26,552 bases of DNA from JBCBWG01 sp039039985 (lineage in GTDB: Bacteria; Pseudomonadota; Alphaproteobacteria; Rhizobiales; Hyphomicrobiaceae). Of this stretch, positions 7,576 to 14,813 are shown one piece after another. The position numbers were made by a program, and so were the translations under genes. The stretch covers positions 1-26,552 of the forward strand of contig JBCCOV010000045.1 of NCBI GenBank assembly GCA_039039985.1, read 5' to 3'. Position 1 is the first letter of the stretch. Every line of letters starts with the position of its first letter. Under the pieces are notes generated by a model. The model was not told the origin of the DNA and searched no databases. It worked only from the letters and a program-made list of their open reading frames with translations.

Positions 7576-8559
7576 ATGACCGCAGTCGCCGACAATCGAC
7601 CTGCCAACGAGACCACGGATCAACGCGCCGCGTTTCGTGACGACGTCCTCAACGGGCTTTCAGCGAAGCAGAAGTTTATTCCCAGCCGCTGGCTGTACGA
7701 TGACCGCGGCTCGGAGCTGTTCGAAGAAATCACAACCCTTCCGGAGTACTATCCGACCCGGACAGAGGCCGCGATTCTGACGAACAGCGCGCCCGAGATT
7801 GCCGCCTTCTGCGGAGAGGACGCCGTCATCATCGAGTACGGTGCGGGCGCAAGCGTCAAAACAGAGATCCTGCTCAACAGCCTCACCGCCCCTCGGTTGT
7901 ATGTCCCGATGGATATTGCCGGTGATTTTCTGGAGTTCGCTGCAGCCCGCTTGCGAAAGCGGTTCCCCACGCTTGCGGTCCAACCAGTGGTGGCCGACTT
8001 CACCACCGACTTCGACTTGCCGGACGGACTTCCAAAAGAGAACCCTCGGATCGGGTTCTTCCCGGGCTCGACGATCGGCAATCTCGATATCACCGAAGCA
8101 GCCAGCTTTCTGCGTCGCGTTGCGCGCCACGTGTCTGCACCGGGCGCAAAGCAGGGTCGCGCACTGATCGGCATCGACCTCAAGAAAAGCACCGATGTCC
8201 TCATTCCGGCTTACGATGATGCTGCAGGCGTTACTGCGGCCTTCAACCGCAATCTCTTAACGCGCATCAACCGCGAACTCGGCGGCACGTTCGAACTGGC
8301 TCTGTTTCGCCATGAGGCCCGTTGGAACGCGCAGGCCTCGGCGATTGAGATGCACCTTGTCAGTCAGGACGCGCACGTCGTCTCGGTGTCCGGCACACGG
8401 TTTTCGTTCGACCGCGGAGAAACAATCCATACGGAGAGTTCCCGTAAATACAGCGTCGAGGGGTTCTCGCAGATCGCAATGGAAGCTGGCTGGACCACGG
8501 ACAAGGTTTGGTCTGATGCGTTGGATCACTTCGCGCTTATCGGCCTTCACGCGCGATAA
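7576..8559 (+). CDS. egtD: L-histidine N-alpha-methyltransferase EgtD
   Basis: A 327-residue SAM-dependent methyltransferase that trimethylates histidine to hercynine, the first step of ergothioneine synthesis. Diagnostic blocks are SRWLYDDRGSELF and LPEYYPTRTE (about 37-64), the SAM-binding EYGAGASVKT (87-96), PMDI with Asp113, GFFPGSTIGNL, and IGIDLKKS. The ATG follows the egtB TGA after a single base, so the pair is one translationally coupled unit; the in-frame GTG-type starts further upstream lie inside egtB. Length is normal for the family. The last 23 bases overlap, in antiparallel sense, the 3' end of the methyltransferase gene on the other strand. Confidence 0.95.
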   Translation: MTAVADNRPANETTDQRAAFRDDVLNGLSAKQKFIPSRWLYDDRGSELFEEITTLPEYYPTRTEAAILTNSAPEIAAFCGEDAVIIEYGAGASVKTEILLNSLTAPRLYVPMDIAGDFLEFAAARLRKRFPTLAVQPVVADFTTDFDLPDGLPKENPRIGFFPGSTIGNLDITEAASFLRRVARHVSAPGAKQGRALIGIDLKKSTDVLIPAYDDAAGVTAAFNRNLLTRINRELGGTFELALFRHEARWNAQASAIEMHLVSQDAHVVSVSGTRFSFDRGETIHTESSRKYSVEGFSQIAMEAGWTTDKVWSDALDHFALIGLHAR

Positions 8560-9322
8560 GAGCGCGACGCCGCGGCTCCTTGTCGTACGCCGTGCCGGCG
8601 GATGGCGCCGCGCCGGGCACGGTAACCAGTTCGCCGATGGCGCGTGAGGGGACAGCAAGGCCGGTGGGAGTCGCAGTTTCCTTGCCGGCTTCCAACAAAA
8701 TCACACCGCCGACACCGGGCCAGACGCGGGCGCCCAACCGCTCGAAAGCGACAGCCGATCGCATCACAATCTGGCGCTCGACCGGCGGCCAATGCAGCGC
8801 CCACCTGCAGTCCAGGGGCCTGAGCTGGGCTTGGCCCAGCAGACGCTCAAGCTGGCCGCGGGAGTAAGGCCGCCCCTGGCCAAACGGCGTTGTATCCATC
8901 CTGGCCCAAACGCCGCTCCGGTTCGGCACGATAAAGAGCGCGCGTCCTTCCGGCGCAAGCACGCGCCAGATCTCCCGCAACATCGGCCGAACCGCCTCGG
9001 AAAACTCCAGGCAATGCACCACCAGCAAACGATCGACGCACCCATCGGACAATGGCAACTGGGTCTCGTCCGCAAGCACGGTCATGGAATCCCCGGCGTT
9101 CGGCCAAACCACGGCGCCCTGGGATGCGGGCATGAACGCTCCGATCCGCCGCGCTTCACCACGGAACGCCCCCATAAACGGCGAGGCGTAACCCAGCCCA
9201 ACGAGCGTCTCATTTTCGATGTGGCGCCAACGCGCGCGGACGCGCGTACCCAGGACCCGCCGCACGGTGTGCCCGAGCGGCCGATTATAGAAGTCCCAGA
9301 GCTCTCCGGCGTCCATGAACAT
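8537..9322 (-). CDS. Class I SAM-dependent methyltransferase, gloB-associated
   Basis: About 261 residues. The N-terminal DLWDFY-like segment (ELWDFYNRPLGHTVRR) is followed by ENETLVGLGYASPFMGAF, a variant of SAM motif I with G-x-G, then ADETQLPLSDGCVDRLLVVHCLEF, as in Methyltransf_11-type folds, and LREIWRVLAPEGRALFIVPN, the usual post-motif. This family is commonly encoded divergently from gloB in Hyphomicrobiales, as here; its substrate is unknown to me. The start is unsure: ATG at 9322 or 9316, or a GTG at 9346 that would lie within a small tandem repeat. No good ribosome binding site decides between them. The C-terminal 50 residues are low in motif content and the 3' end overlaps egtD by 23 bases. 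Confidence 0.85.
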   Translation of the reverse strand: MFMDAGELWDFYNRPLGHTVRRVLGTRVRARWRHIENETLVGLGYASPFMGAFRGEARRIGAFMPASQGAVVWPNAGDSMTVLADETQLPLSDGCVDRLLVVHCLEFSEAVRPMLREIWRVLAPEGRALFIVPNRSGVWARMDTTPFGQGRPYSRGQLERLLGQAQLRPLDCRWALHWPPVERQIVMRSAVAFERLGARVWPGVGGVILLEAGKETATPTGLAVPSRAIGELVTVPGAAPSAGTAYDKEPRRRALIAREGR

Positions 9323-9327
9323 ATCAT

Positions 9328-9363
9328 TCACATAGGCTGGTCGCACTCACATAGGCTGGTCGC
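9328..9363. repeat. Short tandem duplication in the methyltransferase/gloB promoter region
   Basis: TCACATAGGCTGGTCGC occurs at 9328-9344 and again at 9347-9363, a 19-base period with 17 identical bases per copy. It sits immediately upstream of the likely methyltransferase start codon in the divergent gap to gloB. It may be a recent slippage event or a doubled operator. Confidence 0.75.
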
Positions 9364-9443
9364 CCTGGCCGTTGCAATCGGGGCCGCCCTTGCTACGGTC
9401 GCCACAACCAACGTCAGCGCCACGGCAATGAAGGAGTACCGGC

Positions 9444-10217
9444 ATGACCACCGCGCTAGAAATCCACCAGTTTCCATGCCTCAGCGACAACTACGGCGTG
9501 CTGATCCGCGACCCGGAAACAAACTTCGTCGCATCCATTGACGCTGCCGACGCATCCGCTGTCAAAGCGGCACTTGCCGAGCGCGGCTGGACCTTAACGC
9601 ACATTCTGACCACACACTATCACTGGGACCATACAGACGGAAATCTGCCGCTTAAGGATGAAACGGGCTGCAGGATTATCGGCCCGAAGCCGGAGGCCGC
9701 CAAGATTCCGGGTATCGACGAGGCCGTTGGCGAAGGCGACACGTTCAAATGGGGCAACTTCGACATACACGTGCACGAAACACCAGGGCACACGGCCGGG
9801 CACATCATCTACCATATTCCGGACGCCAAGGTCGCGTTCGTCGGTGACACACTGTTCGCCATGGGCTGCGGCCGCGTGAACGAAGGCACCATGCAGGAGA
9901 TGTGGGGTGGCGTTGAGAAAGTCGCCAATCTTCCCACTGACACAGTTCTGTACTGCGGCCACGAGTACACGGTGGCAAACGCAGAGTTTGCACTCACGAT
10001 CGAACCGGGCAACGCGGCGCTACAGGCGCGCGCCGAGGACGTGAAGGCGCGTCGCGCCGCCGGACAGCCAACGCTCCCAACGCGCGTGGATATCGAGCGG
10101 GAAACCAATCCCTTCATTCGCGTCAACAGCCCTGAGATCCGCAAGAACCTGGGGCTTGAGACAGCAGAAGACTGGCAGGTCTTTGCCGAGGTTCGCGAAC
10201 GCAAGAACCGCGCGTAA
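9444..10217 (+). CDS. gloB: Hydroxyacylglutathione hydrolase (glyoxalase II)
   Basis: A 257-residue metallo-beta-lactamase-fold thioesterase that hydrolyses S-lactoylglutathione in methylglyoxal detoxification. The binuclear metal site is complete: THYHWDH (57-63) with His58, His60, Asp62 and His63, His116 in TPGHTAGH, Asp135 in FVGDTLF, and His173 in CGHEYT. The C-terminal substrate-binding helix region ends with NPFIRVNSPEIRKNL, as in GloB. AAGGAG at 9431-9436, seven bases before the ATG, supports the start. It is divergent from the methyltransferase gene. A hairpin without T-run follows the stop. Confidence 0.95.
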   Translation: MTTALEIHQFPCLSDNYGVLIRDPETNFVASIDAADASAVKAALAERGWTLTHILTTHYHWDHTDGNLPLKDETGCRIIGPKPEAAKIPGIDEAVGEGDTFKWGNFDIHVHETPGHTAGHIIYHIPDAKVAFVGDTLFAMGCGRVNEGTMQEMWGGVEKVANLPTDTVLYCGHEYTVANAEFALTIEPGNAALQARAEDVKARRAAGQPTLPTRVDIERETNPFIRVNSPEIRKNLGLETAEDWQVFAEVRERKNRA

Positions 10218-10614
10218 CGCAGTTCTGATTCCGCCGTTGCTTAGTCTGCAAACGGCGACGTCGGTCAATCAAGGATACGAGGATATGGACGCCGGCCGAG
10301 GCCAGCGGGCCGGCAAAACGCTGGCCAAGCGGCGGCGTCCATTGCAGGCCTTGCGGCTTGTTAGCCCACCTCTTCGACAGATTGGCGAATCGGTATGCAA
10401 ATGGCGCCTGCGGCCACGTCCTGGAGAGATTGCGGCAACCACAAGGTTATCCACGATATTCTTATTCCAAACACCGCCACAACTCCCTGAAATCTAAGGC
10501 GAACTGTACGTCTTCGTGACCTGACACCCAGATGTCCTTGCGAGGGCAACCCGACTCGTTGAGCGTCCCACGCAAGAGAGAGTTTTCATTCGGGTTCGAT
10601 GGGGGTCGGTTGAG
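10218..10614 (+). other. Intergenic gap, gloB to NYN gene; no gene recognised
   Basis: Of these 397 bases, the first 40 hold an imperfect hairpin (CGCCGTTGC / GCAAACGGCG with one bulge, about 10231-10256) that could end the gloB transcript. A one-mismatch DnaA-box-like TTATCCACG occurs at 10447-10455. The last 100 bases are less GC-rich and should contain the promoter of the downstream gene, but I see no convincing promoter boxes. Open frames here are short and without motifs. Confidence 0.45.
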
Positions 10615-12210
10615 ATGCAGCGTGGGTCGTCAGGAACGATGCTAAGCGCGGTGTTTGTCGATTATGACAACATCTATTTGTCGCTTCGGCGCAAAAATGA
10701 AGATGCAGCAAGACGTTTTGCAAAAGATGCCGGCCGCTGGATTGCAGCACTCCAAAGCGGACAGCTGATTCGTCCGTCCATTCCTGGCGAGACGCAGGCG
10801 CCACGCCGGCTGGTGATGAATCGGTGCTACGGAAACCCCATTCCGCGTAAGAACCCGAACGAGAACTCGACGGACATGAACTCGTTTCCGTTCGTTCGGA
10901 ACCACTTTCTGAGGACGGGTTTCGAGATCATCGACTGTCCCCCGCTGACCGCCCAGTTGAAGAATTCGTCAGACATCAAGATGGTGATGGACCTGCGCGA
11001 CTTCCTCACGCACGAAACCTATTTCAATGAGTTTATCATTCTGTCGAGTGATGCGGACTTTACGCCGGTCCTGCACCGTCTCCGTGCGCACGATCGCCGC
11101 ACGGTGATTTTCTCGAATGACAATGCGGCGGCAGCCTACACAGCCCTTGCCGACGGTGCCGTGCACGAAAGCGACCTGATCAAGTTCCTGATGGAAGGTG
11201 AGCCCATCGAGGAAAGTGACGAAGCCGCAATCGTTGATCAAAGCGAAGCGCGCGGCGAAATTGTCAAGGAAGTCGTGAAGCTCGTACGCGAGGCACCAGC
11301 GCCGGTGCCGATCGAGGCGTTGGCCCAGCGCGCAACTCAGGCTTTGGGGACTGGAAAGACGTCCGGCTCGAACTGGGGGGGAGTTGGGACTTTTCTAGAG
11401 CTTCTGAAGGCAGATCTGCCGAGTGACATCCGGCTGACTGATACAGCGCCGTACTATGCCTGTGATATGAAACGTGTCACGCAGCAGATACCGCGGCCTG
11501 AGATTGCTCAATCAGCACCAGCTGAAGCGATAACTCCTCCTCCTGCAAAAGCGTCGCCGGAGCCGTTGAAGCCGCAAACGACAACGCCGCAACCTGCGCC
11601 GGAGCCGGTAGGCCAGTCGCAAGCTGCGAGCGGTGCCGGACCGACCGCTGACCACTCTGCGGAACTGCAGCGTTCTGTGAGCCGCATTCTTGATGCATCG
11701 CAGGTCCCTGCAATATCTCGTCCCGACTATCGGGTGATCTTCGAAGAGCTCGCTGCCGAAATCAGCGAGAACCAGCTGCAGGGCGTGCAAACAATCGCGC
11801 GTGTGGTCGAGCGCCTGAAGGCGCGCAACGTCGCGCTTCGGACAGAAGATGCGCGTTTCATTCTCGACGTCGTCAGCGAGACCGATCCGTGGTTCGAAAA
11901 AGATATCTCGGCAAACATATTTGCCGGGCGCTTTCGGAACTTCGTCGTCACACGCTGCCGGTCTCAGGGGTTGTCACTTTCGAGCCAGGAACTCGATCTG
12001 ATCGAGATGTGGTTCGCCGGCTCCGCACCCGAGCCGGAGCGGCCGGACGCAAGCCGCCTTATTGGACTTCCGGCAACGGCACCGAGCCCGCAGCAGCCAT
12101 CGCCGCAACCGTCAACCGGAAGCGACACGGTTTCGACCGACCCGACCTACAAAGGCCCTGGCGCTCTGGACGATATGCCGAGGTTTGTTCGCGCCCAGTC
12201 CAGAACATAG
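10615..12210 (+). CDS. NYN (PIN-like) domain protein with OST-HTH/LOTUS-type C-terminal region
   Basis: A 531-residue protein. Residues about 10-190 form a NYN/LabA-type PIN-like nuclease domain: VFVDYDN with Asp16 and Asp18, SSDIKMVMDLRD with Asp120 and Asp126, and LSSDADFTPV with Asp146 and Asp148, the acidic residues expected to bind the metal. Residues about 213-285 (EIVKEVVKLV to DTAPYYACD, with the SNWGGVGTFLELLK helix) resemble an OST-HTH/LOTUS winged helix, a presumed RNA-binding module. A Pro/Ala/Gln-rich linker (about 290-345) leads to a second helical domain (about 350-470), then a disordered tail. The role is probably RNA cleavage or RNA quality control in the cytoplasm, but no target is known. 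An ATG at 10639 would remove eight residues. A bidirectional terminator follows. Confidence 0.88.
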   Translation: MQRGSSGTMLSAVFVDYDNIYLSLRRKNEDAARRFAKDAGRWIAALQSGQLIRPSIPGETQAPRRLVMNRCYGNPIPRKNPNENSTDMNSFPFVRNHFLRTGFEIIDCPPLTAQLKNSSDIKMVMDLRDFLTHETYFNEFIILSSDADFTPVLHRLRAHDRRTVIFSNDNAAAAYTALADGAVHESDLIKFLMEGEPIEESDEAAIVDQSEARGEIVKEVVKLVREAPAPVPIEALAQRATQALGTGKTSGSNWGGVGTFLELLKADLPSDIRLTDTAPYYACDMKRVTQQIPRPEIAQSAPAEAITPPPAKASPEPLKPQTTTPQPAPEPVGQSQAASGAGPTADHSAELQRSVSRILDASQVPAISRPDYRVIFEELAAEISENQLQGVQTIARVVERLKARNVALRTEDARFILDVVSETDPWFEKDISANIFAGRFRNFVVTRCRSQGLSLSSQELDLIEMWFAGSAPEPERPDASRLIGLPATAPSPQQPSPQPSTGSDTVSTDPTYKGPGALDDMPRFVRAQSRT

Positions 12211-12257
12211 AGGCCCGAACAGAGACGCGAACCATTGAATTCAGAGTTATAAATGCG

Positions 12258-12286
12258 AAAAGGGCGCCCTCTGAGGCGCCCTTTTT
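12258..12286 (+). terminator. Bidirectional intrinsic terminator
   Basis: An 11-bp perfect stem, AAAAGGGCGCC at 12258-12268 and GGCGCCCTTTT at 12275-12285, encloses a CTCTGA loop. T-runs occur on both strands, so it can end both the NYN gene (plus) and phaB (minus), which converge here. Confidence 0.88.
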
Positions 12287-12327
12287 GTCGGACGGAAAGA
12301 TCGCTTCGCAGCCGCTGACCGCGCAAC

Positions 12328-13053
12328 TCAGACCATGAACTGGCCGCCGTTCGCCGAGATCGTTGAGCCTGTGACAAAGCCCGCATCATCCGACGCCAGG
12401 AACGAAACGCACCGCGCGATTTCTTCCGGTTCGCCGAGGCGGCCAACCGGAATCTGCGGAATGATCCGTTCGTTGAGCACTTTTTCCGGCACGGCACGAA
12501 CCATTTCGGTGCCAATGTAGCCCGGGCAGATGGCGTTCACGGTGATGCCTTTGGCAGCACCTTCCTGAGCCAGGGCTTTGACGAAACCAATATCGCCGGC
12601 TTTCGCGGCCGAGTAGTTCGTCTGGCCCATCTGCCCCTTCTGACCGTTGATCGACGAGATGCAGATGACACGACCGAACCCGCGGTTGCGCATCCCTTCC
12701 CAGACCTGCCGCGTCATGTTGAACAGCGAGTTCAGGTTGGTGTTGATCACAGCGTACCACTGCTCTTTTTCGAGCTTATGGAACATCGCGTCGCGCGTTA
12801 TACCGGCGTTGTTGACGAGCACATCGCAAGGCCCAAGATCGGCTTCGATTTGCGCGACACCTGCCTGACACGCATCGAAATCGCCGACATCGAATTTATA
12901 GACGGGTATGCCCGTCTCGGCCTGGAACTGCTGCGCGGCCTCGCTGTTACCGCCATAGGTCGCGGCAACCCGGTACCCTTTTTGCTTCAGTTCGCGGGCG
13001 ATCGCCGCGCCAATACCGCGCGTTCCGCCAGTCACGATGGCAACCCGTGCCAT
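12328..13053 (-). CDS. phaB: Acetoacetyl-CoA reductase
   Basis: A 241-residue short-chain dehydrogenase that reduces acetoacetyl-CoA to (R)-3-hydroxybutyryl-CoA with NADPH, the second step to polyhydroxybutyrate. TGGTRGIG (8-15) is the cofactor loop, NNAG (81-84) follows, and the catalytic set is Ser134, Tyr147 and Lys151 in NYSAAK. The segment ISSINGQKGQMGQTNYSAAK is characteristic of PhaB as opposed to FabG. The closing SANGGQFMV also fits. AGGAGG at 13063-13068, nine bases before the ATG, is a strong ribosome binding site. It lies downstream of phaA on the same strand, across a 183-base gap with two hairpins. Confidence 0.95.
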   Translation of the reverse strand: MARVAIVTGGTRGIGAAIARELKQKGYRVAATYGGNSEAAQQFQAETGIPVYKFDVGDFDACQAGVAQIEADLGPCDVLVNNAGITRDAMFHKLEKEQWYAVINTNLNSLFNMTRQVWEGMRNRGFGRVICISSINGQKGQMGQTNYSAAKAGDIGFVKALAQEGAAKGITVNAICPGYIGTEMVRAVPEKVLNERIIPQIPVGRLGEPEEIARCVSFLASDDAGFVTGSTISANGGQFMV

Positions 13054-13116
13054 GATACCCTTCCTCCTGTTGTTTCGATGCGTTCGAACCGCCGAACGGG
13101 TTCGACAGAGATCGTG

Positions 13117-13133
13117 TTGGCCCGACGGGCCAA
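13117..13133 (-). other. Hairpin in the phaA-phaB gap (small)
   Basis: TTGGCCC and GGGCCAA pair across a GAC triplet to give a 7-bp stem. No T-run follows on either strand. It lies 64 bases before the phaB start and could shape the phaB leader or protect the processed mRNA. Confidence 0.5.
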
Positions 13134-13191
13134 TGTGATAGTGAGCCTGCCGCCGATCGCAGCAGCATGTACAGCAACACGCCGGCAGGAT

Positions 13192-13228
13192 GCTGACGGC
13201 CTCGGATCAAGCATCCGAAGCCGTCAGC
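13192..13228 (-). terminator. Strong 16-bp hairpin just after phaA
   Basis: GCTGACGGCCTCGGAT (13192-13207) pairs with ATCCGAAGCCGTCAGC (13213-13228) with one mismatch and a 5-base loop. It starts eight bases after the phaA stop. No T-run follows, so it is not a classical intrinsic terminator. It may attenuate read-through into phaB or stabilise the phaA message. Confidence 0.5.
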
Positions 13229-13236
13229 CATTCCTC

Positions 13237-14424
13237 TCAATCGCGTTGCACGCACATCGCGACGCCCATGCCACCGCCAATGCACAGCGTAGCGAGGCCC
13301 TTCTTGGCGTCGCGGCGTTGCATCTCGAACAGAAGCGTCGTCAACACCCGCGCACCAGACGCACCGATTGGGTGACCAATCGCGATGGCGCCGCCATTGA
13401 CGTTCACGTTTTCCGTATTCCAACCCACACCTTTGTTGACGGCACAGGCTTGTGCCGCGAAGGCCTCATTGGCTTCGATCAGGTCCAGGTCCTCAACCGT
13501 CCAGCCGGCTTTCTCAAGCGCCATCTTCGATGCCGGAATGGGGCCTGTGCCCATGATCGAGGGATCAACGCCGACACTGGCCCACGACACAATCCGCGCC
13601 ATCGGGGTGATCCCGCGCTTGTCCGCCTCAGCTGCTGTCATAAGAACCGCCGCGGCTGCGCCATCGTTGATGCCCGAGGCATTACCTGCGGTCACCGTGC
13701 CGTCCTTGGCAAAGGCCGGACGCAGCTTGGTGACCGAGTCCAGCGTGACGCCGGCGCGGATGTACTCATCGTCCTCGACAACAATATCGCCTTTACGCGT
13801 CTTAATTGTAACCGGGGCGATCTCGTCCTTGAACTTACCGGCCTTCTGCGCGGCTTCCGCCTTGTTCTGCGAGGCGACGGCAAAGGCGTCCTGCTCTTCC
13901 CGCGTAATCTGCCATTGGCGCGCGACGTTCTCGGCCGTGGTCCCCATGTGGTAGCCGTTAAATGCATCCCAGAGGCCGTCCTTGATCATCGTATCGATGA
14001 ATTGGACGTCGCCCATCTTGTGACCGTTCCGCAGGTGTGAGCAGTGTGGGGCCTGGCTCATGCTTTCCTGGCCGCCGGCAATCACAATCTTGGCGTCGCC
14101 GAGTTGGACTTGCTGCGCGCCCAAGGCGACCGCGCGCAATCCGGAGCCGCAGAGCTGATTCATGCCCCACGCTGGGCTGTCGACGGGTATCCCGGCATTG
14201 ATCGAAGCTTGGCGCGCCGGATTTTGCCCCTGCCCCGCCGTTAGGATTTGGCCGAGGATCACCTCGTCAACGTCGCCGCCGGACACGCCGGCTCGTTCCA
14301 TTGCGGCCTGGATCGCGGTCTTGCCGAGATCGTGAGCCGGAGCGCTCGACAGAGCGCCACTGAACGATCCCACAGGCGTGCGCGCGGCACTCGCGATTAC
14401 AACGGTCTTGTCAGCGTCGCTCAT
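13237..14424 (-). CDS. phaA: Acetyl-CoA acetyltransferase (beta-ketothiolase)
   Basis: A 395-residue biosynthetic thiolase that condenses two acetyl-CoA to acetoacetyl-CoA for polyhydroxybutyrate. The nucleophile Cys92 is in NQLCGSGLRAV, His351 in GHPIGASG, and the proton-donor Cys381 in LCIGGGMG; each sits three residues after its counterpart in the well-studied Zoogloea enzyme (89, 348, 378). AGQGQNPARQA near residue 65 is also typical. Length is normal. It is the first gene of a minus-strand pair with phaB and is divergent from phaR across a repeat-containing gap of 389 bases, as expected for a PhaR-controlled locus. The synthase phaC is not in the window. Confidence 0.96.
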   Translation of the reverse strand: MSDADKTVVIASAARTPVGSFSGALSSAPAHDLGKTAIQAAMERAGVSGGDVDEVILGQILTAGQGQNPARQASINAGIPVDSPAWGMNQLCGSGLRAVALGAQQVQLGDAKIVIAGGQESMSQAPHCSHLRNGHKMGDVQFIDTMIKDGLWDAFNGYHMGTTAENVARQWQITREEQDAFAVASQNKAEAAQKAGKFKDEIAPVTIKTRKGDIVVEDDEYIRAGVTLDSVTKLRPAFAKDGTVTAGNASGINDGAAAAVLMTAAEADKRGITPMARIVSWASVGVDPSIMGTGPIPASKMALEKAGWTVEDLDLIEANEAFAAQACAVNKGVGWNTENVNVNGGAIAIGHPIGASGARVLTTLLFEMQRRDAKKGLATLCIGGGMGVAMCVQRD

Positions 14425-14526
14425 CGTAGTCCTCTTGCTCTTGGAGTTCGAAATATGGAGTTATGAAAGCCATGCCGTTGGTTGCGCATGTCACCTGTAC
14501 GCGCAACTGCTAACGAATCGCACACA

Positions 14527-14586
14527 GGCACCGTAGGATTCGGCACCGTAGGATTTGGCACCATGATATTTGGCAGTGTGAGATTT
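14527..14586. repeat. Four-copy 15-base tandem repeat
   Basis: Units start at 14527, 14542, 14557 and 14572. Units one and two are GGCACCGTAGGATT plus C or T; unit three (GGCACCATGATATTT) and unit four (GGCAGTGTGAGATTT) are progressively diverged. Because 15 is a multiple of three, the repeat stays open in several frames. Function unknown. Confidence 0.85.
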
Positions 14587-14662
14587 GCGGCAGAGCCCAT
14601 CGGTGATCTCAGCCCATTGGCACGCGTCATCTCAGAACTTAGGGGGGACGGCACATATGAGC

Positions 14663-14690
14663 AATCGCAACGAAGCGATTAAGCCTTTTT
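14663..14690 (+). terminator. Weak terminator-like hairpin upstream of phaR
   Basis: AATCGC (14663-14668) and GCGATT (14675-14680) pair across a 6-base loop, and a run of five T comes at 14686-14690. The stem is short and the T-run is five bases away, so this may be a leader structure or chance. Confidence 0.3.
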
Positions 14691-14712
14691 GCCAGTTATA
14701 TGGGTGGGAAGA

Positions 14713-14755
14713 TGGTGCAACGCGCAAGACGAGAAGAATTTGATTGGTGCAACGC
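14713..14755. repeat. Direct repeat TGGTGCAACGC upstream of phaR, candidate operator
   Basis: TGGTGCAACGC occurs at 14713-14723 and 14745-14755, 32 bases apart, which is about three helical turns. The second copy is 58 bases before the phaR start. PhaR proteins repress their own gene and phasin genes by binding TGC-containing sites in other alphaproteobacteria, so an autoregulatory operator is plausible; binding is inferred. Confidence 0.45.
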
Positions 14756-14813
14756 ACTAATTTGGTGTTAGATGATGCCAGGATGACGGATTGCTGAACT
14801 CTGGAAATTTCCG

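Larger units (their letters stand above)
14425..14813. other. phaA/phaR divergent regulatory gap
   Basis: The 389 bases should hold both promoters. They contain, in order, a four-copy 15-base tandem repeat (14527-14586), a small hairpin with a following T-run (14663-14690), and an 11-base direct repeat close to phaR (14713-14755). Open frames of 66 to 77 codons cross the 15-base repeat on both strands and read as a repeated pentapeptide; I regard them as products of the repeat. The 170 bases nearest phaR are clearly richer in A and T than the surroundings. Confidence 0.6.

Noticed and set aside
10447..10455. DnaA-box-like TTATCCACG
   Set aside because: One mismatch, single copy, no AT-rich unwinding region or origin-type genes nearby.
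14554..14630. Sigma-54 promoter in the TTTGGCAC-rich stretch
   Set aside because: TGGCAC occurs, but no TTGC with the required GG-N10-GC spacing follows; the nearest GC after GGCAGTGTGAGATTTGC is 13 bases away from the GG.
14482..14682. 66-codon frame over the 15-base tandem repeat
   Set aside because: The frame is open mainly because the repeat unit is a multiple of three; the product is a repeated Gly-Thr-Val-Gly-Phe pentapeptide with no supported start, and the opposite strand is open as well.
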